Below, one piece after another: positions 1-4,555 of a stretch of 23,543 nt of DNA. Under the pieces are notes generated by a model, which saw only the letters and a program-made list of their open reading frames with translations, had not been told where the DNA came from and did no database searches. Source of the DNA: an uncultured Collinsella sp. (GTDB taxonomy: Bacteria; Actinomycetota; Coriobacteriia; Coriobacteriales; Coriobacteriaceae); contig CABUUB010000026.1 of NCBI GenBank assembly GCA_902494625.1, positions 1-23,543 of the forward strand, given 5' to 3'. The first letter of the stretch is position 1, and every line of letters begins with the position of its first letter. Position numbers and translations under genes: made by a program.

Positions 1-25
1 CCTGGATGGTGGCTTCGTTGATCAT
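1..25 (-). CDS. Start of a further early-operon gene (partial)
   Basis: Only the first eight codons (MINEATIQ) are inside the window; the gene continues leftward off the edge. The ATG at 25-23 is preceded by a strong ribosome-binding site (AGGAGG on the minus strand, near 33-38), which overlaps the stop of the preceding gene. The position, strand and spacing make it the next member of the leftward early operon. Too little is visible to suggest a function. Confidence 0.6.
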
Positions 26-36
26 GTCGTTACCTC

Positions 37-354
37 CTATTTGATGCCGAGAACGGCGGCAAGGAACGCGCGACCGAACTCGCGCTCTTCCTCGCTGACG
101 GGCTTGATCTTGTCGGCGATGAACTCGCGGCTCTTGGCGACGCACTTCTCGTCGATCCTGGAAAGCCCGGCCTCGCAAAGCGCGATCATCACGTGGTAGG
201 CGTTTGCCGCCGTCTCGCCGTCGTTGTTGTCAGGATGCGTGGCGTCGAACATGAGGTTGTTCGCGATGCAGGCGGCGTGGTCGAGCACTGCTTTGTGGAA
301 CTTGGTCCCGTGGAAGTCCTCAAAGCCGTTCTCTTCGAAGTATTTGGCGTTCAT
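37..354 (-). CDS. Unknown phage-type protein, 105 aa
   Basis: The protein is small, acidic and soluble, and I do not recognise its family. The start is set by an ATGA overlap: its ATG (354-352) shares bases with the TGA of the RusA-type gene upstream, so the two are translationally coupled. The long open frame continues upstream of this ATG but only antisense-like, arginine-rich sequence is found there. The middle of the protein contains a hydrophilic turn (HPDNNDGE) between helices, and there is no signal peptide or membrane segment. Its place directly after a Holliday-junction resolvase in an early operon suggests a role in phage DNA metabolism, but this is inference only. Confidence 0.75.
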   Translation of the reverse strand: MNAKYFEENGFEDFHGTKFHKAVLDHAACIANNLMFDATHPDNNDGETAANAYHVMIALCEAGLSRIDEKCVAKSREFIADKIKPVSEEEREFGRAFLAAVLGIK

Positions 355-812
355 TTCTTCTCCTTCACGTACTCCTCGACGAAGTACTCGATGTAGATGT
401 CTATGCGTGGTTTGGTGCCGTATGGCGACCTCGGGCGCTTGGTGACGGCTCCCATGTCGACCTGCGAATCGTCCTTGAAGGCGATCCCGTTGAGCGCGTC
501 GCAGGCGAGCTTGCCGAGGTTGTCCCAGTCGGGCTTGCCGAGGTCGGCGCGGCCCTCCCAGTACTTCGGGTTGCTCTTCGCGAGCGGCCTGGTGGTCGAG
601 ATCCGCATCACGACCGGGCCGTCGTGGTTGGCGAAGGTCTCGCCGTATGCCGCGCGGAACGCGTCCTTGATGGCCTTCTCGGCCTTGAGCGTCTTGGTCG
701 GCGTGTAGGTGCGGTGGTTGCGGTAGTCGGTCATAGGGCGCTGTTTTCCGACAAGCTGGGCGGGGTGCATGGTGATGTGCGCCGTGGCCGCAAGGGTGCG
801 CTGCCAGCTCAT
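351..812 (-). CDS. RusA-family Holliday junction endonuclease, 153 aa
   Basis: RusA enzymes cut four-way DNA junctions as metal-dependent dimers, and many phages carry one for recombination or for resolving DNA before packaging. The diagnostic motif is present: PDWDNLGK (residues about 94-101) gives the paired aspartates D95 and D97 and a lysine, followed by LNGIAFKDDSQV with the third acidic position (D114/D115). The N-terminus has the family's first strand and GKQRP turn, followed by YTPTKT. This supports the start at 812 rather than the internal ATG at 734, which would remove that strand. The 812 start also makes an ATGA overlap with the gene upstream. The fold and key residues look intact. 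Confidence 0.92.
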   Translation of the reverse strand: MSWQRTLAATAHITMHPAQLVGKQRPMTDYRNHRTYTPTKTLKAEKAIKDAFRAAYGETFANHDGPVVMRISTTRPLAKSNPKYWEGRADLGKPDWDNLGKLACDALNGIAFKDDSQVDMGAVTKRPRSPYGTKPRIDIYIEYFVEEYVKEKK

Positions 813-1144
813 TCGGAAAACCCATCGCTCTGGCTGCGGTGCTTGTTGAAGGCTCCGCGCAGCTCCGGGTATCGCGCCTCCATGATTCGGGCAAGGGCGG
901 GGGCTATGCCGTTCTTGCAGCCGACGTGCAGCTCGTTGCGCACCATGTTCACCAGGTAGTTGATCGACACGTAGCCCTTCTCCTTGAGGCGGCGGGCGTT
1001 GGAGAGCATGAACCGCCACGCATCGGGGTTGGCCTCGATCCACTTTTTGGCCTCGGCAACGTCCTGCTCGCCCGCCATGCCCAGGCCGAAGATCTCAAGC
1101 TGGTTGCTCTGCGGCTTGGGGCGGTATCTCTCGTCGTTACGCAT
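809..1144 (-). CDS. Unknown early-operon protein, 111 aa
   Basis: I do not recognise a named domain. The protein is mostly helical and soluble. It opens with a polar segment and then shows a region (EAKKWIEANPDAWRFMLSNA, residues about 31-50) with the spacing of a small DNA-associated helical domain, and a Lys/Arg-rich tail. Its start overlaps the 3' end of the membrane-protein gene by 8 bp and its stop overlaps the RusA start as ATGA, so it is embedded in a tightly coupled operon. Proteins of this size often lie next to RusA in phages of Gram-positive bacteria. A role in recombination or replication is possible but not shown. Confidence 0.75.
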   Translation of the reverse strand: MRNDERYRPKPQSNQLEIFGLGMAGEQDVAEAKKWIEANPDAWRFMLSNARRLKEKGYVSINYLVNMVRNELHVGCKNGIAPALARIMEARYPELRGAFNKHRSQSDGFSE

Positions 1145-1421
1145 TGAGCACCGCCATGGTTCCCACGGCGCGCTGGGCGTCGGCCACGGCCTGGTCCATA
1201 GTGGGGATGACCCAGAGCCAGAGCACGGCGAGGAAGATCATGAGGGCCGCGAGGAAGCCGACCATGACACCCGCCCTGAACTGGGAGCGCTCAAGCTGCT
1301 CCTGCGCCGTCGGGCGCTTGCCCTCGAATGGTATGATGGTCGCAGCCTCTTTCGAGGCGGCTACATAGCGGGTGCCCGATGTGTGGAAGCTGGGGGCGCT
1401 CGCTTTCTTTTTTGTCTGCAT
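1137..1421 (-). CDS. Single-pass membrane protein, 94 aa
   Basis: The protein has a charged cytoplasmic N-terminal part of about 48 residues and one hydrophobic helix (residues about 50-73, AGVMVGFLAALMIFLAVLWL and following), then a short C-terminal tail. There is no signal-peptidase site, so it should stay anchored in the membrane. The ATG at 1421 was chosen because a good ribosome-binding site (AAAGGAGAA) lies just upstream. An in-frame ATG at 1455 would place that site inside the gene. Small membrane proteins in early phage operons can act in superinfection exclusion or in anchoring replication, but nothing in this sequence identifies its function. Confidence 0.75.
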   Translation of the reverse strand: MQTKKKASAPSFHTSGTRYVAASKEAATIIPFEGKRPTAQEQLERSQFRAGVMVGFLAALMIFLAVLWLWVIPTMDQAVADAQRAVGTMAVLNA

Positions 1422-1468
1422 TTCCGTTCTCCTTTCGGTGTTTTCGCAGGTCATTGCTAGGGCGCTTT

Positions 1469-1831
1469 TTAGGGCCTCTTTTTTGCCGCTTTTTTCGCCC
1501 TGCTCTTCTGGCTGTAGTAGCGCTGGCGCTGCCTGCCATTCCTCTTCTCCCTGATCGCCTCCTCCTTCATCGCGTTGGCCTGCTCGGCGAGGTCTGCCAT
1601 GTGAAGCTCCTTCGTGCACTCGATGCACCAGCCGTTGACCCTGTTGAGCGGTCGGAACGTCCATTGGCCGCAGCGGGGGCACTGCCTGCGCTTGCGGAGT
1701 GAGAGTCCGCACTTCCGCGCCATATGCTTCACTGAGTCGATGGAGCGCCCGAGGTCCTTGGCTACCTGCTTGGCGCCGTCTCCGGCGTGCTCTTCGAGGT
1801 ATCTGAGCTCACGTGTAGACCACTGCTTCAC
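1469..1831 (-). CDS. HTH plus zinc-ribbon DNA-binding protein, 120 aa
   Basis: The N-terminal 45 residues form a Myb/SANT-like or GcrA-like helix-turn-helix (WSTRELRYLEEHAG, then VAKDLGRSIDSVKHMARKCG). A compact zinc ribbon follows with CPRC and CIEC pairs (residues 51/54 and 69/72). The C-terminus is highly basic and lysine/arginine-rich (residues about 93-120), suited to nonspecific DNA contact. The start is taken as GTG at 1831, which forms a GTGA overlap with the small gene upstream and gives the expected family-like beginning. An ATG at 1894 in the same frame would add residues that overlap the upstream gene out of frame. It is likely a transcriptional regulator of the early operon. Confidence 0.8.
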   Translation of the reverse strand: MKQWSTRELRYLEEHAGDGAKQVAKDLGRSIDSVKHMARKCGLSLRKRRQCPRCGQWTFRPLNRVNGWCIECTKELHMADLAEQANAMKEEAIREKRNGRQRQRYYSQKSRAKKAAKKRP

Positions 1832-1959
1832 GCCTTCGCTTCTCCCTTCTGCTGGCGTTCCCACTCGCGATATGCTTGGCGGATCGTCGAGCACATGCCG
1901 TCAAAGGCAACTTCGCGGGCCGTCTTCTGACGCTGCTCCTGTTGCTTCTCGTCGCTCAT
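1828..1959 (-). CDS. Small acidic-basic protein, 43 aa
   Basis: This short gene is supported by its junctions. Its ATG (1959-1957) overlaps the stop of the upstream HTH gene as TAATG, and its TGA overlaps the downstream GTG start as GTGA. It fills exactly the gap between two coupled genes on the same strand. The product (MSDEKQQEQRQKTA at the start) is polar, rich in Gln, Glu, Arg and Lys, and probably one long helix, with a central segment containing CSTIRQAYREWERQQ. I do not recognise a family. It could be a small regulator or a coupling peptide for the gene that follows. Confidence 0.65.
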   Translation of the reverse strand: MSDEKQQEQRQKTAREVAFDGMCSTIRQAYREWERQQKGEAKA

Positions 1960-2162
1960 TAGGCCACCGCTAGCTCATGCAGCTCGTCCAACGAAACGCC
2001 GAGGATGCGAGATAGCGCGTAGGCTTCAGACAGGCTGAACTCGTACGAGCCTCGAACTTTGTTAAAGAACGAAGATCGGCTCATACCGAGACTGTCTGCC
2101 AGCGCGTCACGTGTAACACCATTCGTTTCGGCGTACTCGTTGACCTTCTCCGACAGGTTCAT
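1959..2162 (-). CDS. Cro-like HTH regulator, first gene of the leftward operon
   Basis: This 67-residue protein is almost entirely an XRE/Cro-C1-type helix-turn-helix. The recognition region reads TRDALADSLGMSRSSFFNKV (residues about 17-36) and is followed by the usual support helices ending in LSRILGVSLDELHELA. It is the first gene of the leftward early operon and faces the rightward repressor gene across a 107-bp operator region, which is the position of Cro in lambda-like switches. A ribosome-binding site (AAAGGAGAAG on the minus strand) lies just upstream. Because the opposite gene is also a lone HTH domain, the naming of Cro and repressor roles rests on operon position alone. Confidence 0.88.
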   Translation of the reverse strand: MNLSEKVNEYAETNGVTRDALADSLGMSRSSFFNKVRGSYEFSLSEAYALSRILGVSLDELHELAVA

Positions 2163-2200
2163 GCTTCTCCTTTCTCCCGTACAAAACTTTGTACTCCTAC

Positions 2201-2229
2201 AGTATTGTACAAAGTTTTACACCGTGCAA
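2201..2229 (-). promoter_or_regulatory. Proposed leftward early promoter
   Basis: On the minus strand TTGCAC (2229-2224) and AATACT (2206-2201) are separated by exactly 17 bp. The match to the sigma-70-type consensus is moderate. The start of transcription would lie about 30 bp before the Cro-like gene and between operators one and two, so repressor bound at the second and third sites would cover this promoter. Confidence 0.4.
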
Positions 2230-2233
2230 TACT
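2205..2233 (+). promoter_or_regulatory. Proposed rightward repressor promoter
   Basis: TTGTAC (2205-2210) and AATACT (2228-2233) are 17 bp apart on the plus strand. The elements almost mirror the leftward promoter, with each -35 box overlapping the other's -10 box. Transcription would begin near 2240, about 30 bp before the repressor gene. Confidence 0.4.
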
Positions 2234-2269
2234 TTGTACGTGTAAATATTTGGACTGTAAGGGGAGGCC

Positions 2270-2482
2270 ATGGAGTACCGGTTTGTTCTCGCACATTACT
2301 TAGAGGAACAGGGAATGACTCCAGCTGAGCTTGCTCGCGCTATTGGTTCCCCTAGATCGACCGTTTCTGCCCTTTTGAGCGGAAGGGCAAAAGAGCCAAC
2401 ACTTGGTAAAGCTAAGGCGATAGCGGACGCTCTTGGCGTGTCCCTTGAAGAGATGGCTCGGATGACATACGAGGAGGAATAG
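2270..2482 (+). CDS. Small XRE-family repressor, 70 aa
   Basis: The protein is a stand-alone helix-turn-helix domain of the Cro/C1 type: MTPAELARAIGSPRSTVSAL (residues about 16-35) is the core, followed by LSGRAKEPTLGKAKAIADAL and LGVSLEEMARM. No C-terminal cleavage or multimerisation domain is present, so it is shorter than lambda CI, and induction by LexA-like self-cleavage is not expected. A GGGGAGG motif ends only two bases before the ATG, an unusually tight spacing that could lower translation. It is the first gene of the rightward operon with the unknown 167-aa gene and the recombinase, so it is the likely lysogeny repressor. Confidence 0.85.
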   Translation: MEYRFVLAHYLEEQGMTPAELARAIGSPRSTVSALLSGRAKEPTLGKAKAIADALGVSLEEMARMTYEEE

Positions 2483-2484
2483 GC

Positions 2485-2988
2485 ATGGGACTTCTTGGTG
2501 ATATGGCTAAAGCCGCTGCGAAGGTCGCTATAAATCAAGTTTCAAACACTGCGCACGAGAAGGTTTCCGAGATGTTCCCAACAAAGGAGATCGTTCTATC
2601 CGGCTCACACGAGCGCGATGTCTACACCTACTACGGCGGGCCATTGAAGGGAATAAGGGTCGGGCAGACATTCGATGCTGAGGTCGCTAGGAAGCCTGTC
2701 ACCCTTGTAAGCGAGTTGACGGGAACAGAATGGAATACTGCCGAACACGGAAACAACGCGATTATGTATAGGGGCAAGCCATTTGGCTCTTTTAGCCCAA
2801 TGAGCAAAAGCATTCGAAAAATGATCCGTATGGGATACCGGGTCAAGATTAGGTGCAAAAACGTTGGATGGTACGCGCAGGGGATACCTGAGATTGTTGC
2901 CATGATTCCAGATCCAGAAGCTGTGTTCTCTTGGCTTGACGAGTGCGAGAGAAGTGGTGAGGAGGTTCCGTTCAATGCCAACAGCTAG
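2485..2988 (+). CDS. Unknown protein between repressor and recombinase, 167 aa
   Basis: I do not recognise this family. An N-terminal amphipathic helix (residues 1-30) is followed by a compact, beta-rich region about 45-140 with repeated Gly-containing turns (YYGGPLKGIRVGQTF, MYRGKPFGSFSPMSKSIRKM). It resembles the general look of a HIRAN-like or other small DNA or nucleotide-binding barrel, but I cannot confirm this. A strong ribosome-binding site (GAGGAGGAA) precedes the ATG, which starts 2 bp after the repressor stop. The 3' end overlaps the recombinase by 14 bp. AT content is higher than in the recombinase, as is common for phage cargo genes. Its position suggests superinfection immunity, excision control or cargo. 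Confidence 0.75.
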   Translation: MGLLGDMAKAAAKVAINQVSNTAHEKVSEMFPTKEIVLSGSHERDVYTYYGGPLKGIRVGQTFDAEVARKPVTLVSELTGTEWNTAEHGNNAIMYRGKPFGSFSPMSKSIRKMIRMGYRVKIRCKNVGWYAQGIPEIVAMIPDPEAVFSWLDECERSGEEVPFNANS

Positions 2989-4420
2989 AACTGCGGTGAT
3001 ATACGCCCGCTTTTCGTGCAACAAGCAGCGCGAGGCCTCCATCGACGACCAGCTGCGCATCTGCCGCCAGTGGTGCCAGCGCGAGAAGTACGCCATCGTG
3101 GCGGAATACTGCGACTATGCCATAAGCGGGCGCACCGACGACCGCCCCGAGTTCCAGCGCATGGTAGCCAACGCGGGTGAGAGCGACATAGTGCTTGTGT
3201 ACATGATGGATCGCTTCAGCCGTGGGGAGTACGACGCGCCCATATATAAGCGCGAGCTTGCCCAGCACGGCGTGAAGCTCGTCTCGGCGCTTGAACAGAT
3301 ACCAGATTCGCCCGAGGGCATCATTTACGAGAAGCTGCTTGAGGGCCTTGCGGCGTGCGAGTCGAAGAAGACCGCGATCCGCACGAGGCGCGGCATGGAG
3401 GGCAACGCGCTCAAATGCAAGACCAACGGCGTGCGCGTGTTCGGCTACGCCAGCAACGAGGCCGACGAGTACGTGATCAACGAGGACGAGGCCGCTTTCG
3501 TGCGCGAGGCGTTCAAGCGGCGCATAGCAAAGGAGACCACCAACTCGATAGCTCGCGACTTCGCGGCACGCGGGGTCAAGACCTCGCAGGGAAACCCGTG
3601 CGGCTACTCGATGGTCGAGCGGATGGTGAAGAACCGGAAGTACACGGGGCGCTACGAGTGGGGCGGCGTTGTCAAAGAGGGCGGCATGCCCGCGATTATC
3701 GACGAGGTGACGTTCATGGAGGCACAGGGCATACGCGCGGCCAAGGAGCGCAGCGCGGAGAGCTGGGGCGACTTCGCCCTTTCCGGCAAGGCGATCTGCG
3801 CGGGCTGCGGGCGCAACCTGCAAGGCGTGAGCGGGCGCGGGCGCAAGAACGTGAAATACGAGTACTACCGCTGCCATGACGGCTGCGTGAGGCCCGTGAG
3901 GCGCGAGGAGCTTGAGGGCGGGATCGTCGAGGCGCTGCGGGCGCTCCTGCAAGACCGCGAGGAGGCCTTGCGGATAGCCCGCATGGTAGCGGAAAGCTCG
4001 GACGGCGCGGAGGTGGCGGCGAGGCGCAAGCAGGCCGCCCAATCGCTCTCAGTCGCCGAGCGCGGCCTTAAGAACATCCTCAACGCCATCGAGCAGGGAA
4101 TTATCGCGCCTGGGGCCAAAGAGCGCATAGCGGAGCTTGAGCACCAGCGCGACCGCGCCAAGCTCGACCTTGAGGCGATCAAGGACGAGCAGATAGACCC
4201 CGAGCGGCTGGCTGACTTCCTGCAATGCGGCTCCGCCCTGGATGACGCGACGCTGCTGAAGGCGTTCGTCTACCAGGTGAGCGTGAGCGACGAAGAGTGC
4301 ATAGTGACGCTGAACTACGACGTGGAAAGCAACGAACCCGCCAGACTTGACGTCCAACGGGTTCGTACAAAATGCAAATGGTGCCCCCAGCGGGATTCGA
4401 ACCCGCGATATCCACCTTGA
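2975..4420 (+). CDS. Large serine recombinase (integrase), 481 aa
   Basis: Large serine integrases join attP and attB by cutting all four strands through a serine-DNA link. The N-terminal resolvase domain has the nucleophile in YARFS (S14 with R12) and the conserved MMDRFSR (D79, R80, R83). A recombinase domain occupies residues about 155-255. A zinc ribbon has CAGC (275/278) and CHDGC (300/304), and a coiled coil spans about 345-405. The start at 2975 has GAGGAGG nine bases upstream; the frame is open further 5' but that part overlaps the preceding gene. The last 13 codons and the stop lie inside the antisense of tRNA-Glu, so the C-terminus is set by the integration junction. All catalytic positions I can check are intact. 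Confidence 0.95.
   Translation: MPTARTAVIYARFSCNKQREASIDDQLRICRQWCQREKYAIVAEYCDYAISGRTDDRPEFQRMVANAGESDIVLVYMMDRFSRGEYDAPIYKRELAQHGVKLVSALEQIPDSPEGIIYEKLLEGLAACESKKTAIRTRRGMEGNALKCKTNGVRVFGYASNEADEYVINEDEAAFVREAFKRRIAKETTNSIARDFAARGVKTSQGNPCGYSMVERMVKNRKYTGRYEWGGVVKEGGMPAIIDEVTFMEAQGIRAAKERSAESWGDFALSGKAICAGCGRNLQGVSGRGRKNVKYEYYRCHDGCVRPVRREELEGGIVEALRALLQDREEALRIARMVAESSDGAEVAARRKQAAQSLSVAERGLKNILNAIEQGIIAPGAKERIAELEHQRDRAKLDLEAIKDEQIDPERLADFLQCGSALDDATLLKAFVYQVSVSDEECIVTLNYDVESNEPARLDVQRVRTKCKWCPQRDSNPRYPP
4379..4420. other. Probable attachment-site junction in the tRNA-Glu 3' half
   Basis: The recombinase coding sequence ends inside this segment, which is also the 3' part of the tRNA (CCA end, acceptor strand, T arm and part of the variable and anticodon region). 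Elements that integrate at tRNA 3' ends carry a copy of that end, so the tRNA remains whole. A matching copy should exist at the left end of the element, outside the window. Exact core limits cannot be drawn from one junction. Confidence 0.55.
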
Positions 4421-4455
4421 AAGGGTGGCGTCCTTGGCCGCTAGACGATGGGGAC
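4379..4455 (-). tRNA. tRNA-Glu (anticodon UUC)
   Basis: The minus strand folds into a complete cloverleaf. The acceptor stem pairs GTCCCCA with TGGGGGC. The anticodon arm is CCACC-CTTTCAA-GGTGG with anticodon TTC, and the T arm has GCGGG-TTCGAAT-CCCGC. The CCA end is encoded in the DNA (4381-4379), giving 77 nt in total. A TATACT -10 box lies just upstream. The gene looks functional even though a mobile element abuts its 3' end. Confidence 0.96.
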
Positions 4456-4465
4456 AGCGGGAAAG

Positions 4466-4471
4466 AGTATA
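4466..4471 (-). promoter_or_regulatory. -10 box of the tRNA-Glu promoter
   Basis: TATACT on the minus strand lies 10 bp before the tRNA 5' end. No good -35 box is obvious at the expected distance. Confidence 0.5.
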
Positions 4472-4510
4472 GCAGACTTTTTTAGCCGTTCACATATCGT
4501 TGGCAAACTG

Positions 4511-4548
4511 AAAAACCACCACAAAGGTGCCTGTCCCCTTTGTGGTGG
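4511..4548 (-). terminator. Terminator of murT-gatD, also a REP-like hairpin
   Basis: A perfect 12-bp stem (CCACCACAAAGG at 4516-4527 with its complement at 4537-4548) is followed on the minus strand by five T residues (4515-4511). It begins 8 bp after the stop of the MurT-GatD gene, so it should end that transcript. Read with closing AG/CT pairs, its loop is the 11-mer GGGACAGGCAC, a form shared with two other hairpins in the window. Confidence 0.85.
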
Positions 4549-4555
4549 CGAGGCG

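Larger units (their letters stand above)
2179..2239. promoter_or_regulatory. Three related 16-bp operators of the phage switch
   Basis: Three copies of an inverted-repeat site lie between the divergent HTH genes: GTACAAAACTTTGTAC at 2179-2194 (7-bp perfect arms), GTACAAAGTTTTACAC at 2207-2222, and GTGCAATACTTTGTAC at 2224-2239. Each has a two-base AC or GT centre. Centre-to-centre distances are 28 and 17 bp. The first site lies just upstream of the leftward HTH start and the other two overlap both proposed promoters. This fits cooperative binding by one or both small HTH proteins, as in lambda OR, but which protein binds which site is not visible. Confidence 0.75.
1..4420. mobile_element. Right end of a prophage-like element integrated at tRNA-Glu
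   Basis: This stretch has the layout of a temperate phage control region. A leftward early operon with a RusA-type resolvase diverges from a rightward operon of repressor, unknown protein and serine recombinase. A multi-operator switch lies between them. The recombinase reads directly into the 3' end of a host tRNA gene, which is typical for the integrase end of an integrated element. No structural, packaging or lysis genes are in view, so a complete phage, a satellite or an integrative element are all possible. The left boundary is outside the window. The right boundary is inferred to lie within the tRNA 3' half (4379-4420); the exact crossover cannot be seen without the other attachment site. 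Confidence 0.8.

Noticed and set aside
355..894. Extension of the first minus-strand genes to their far upstream in-frame starts (894 and 1043)
   Set aside because: Those extensions overlap neighbouring genes extensively and are Arg/His/Pro-rich. ATGA overlaps at 354 and 812 mark better starts.
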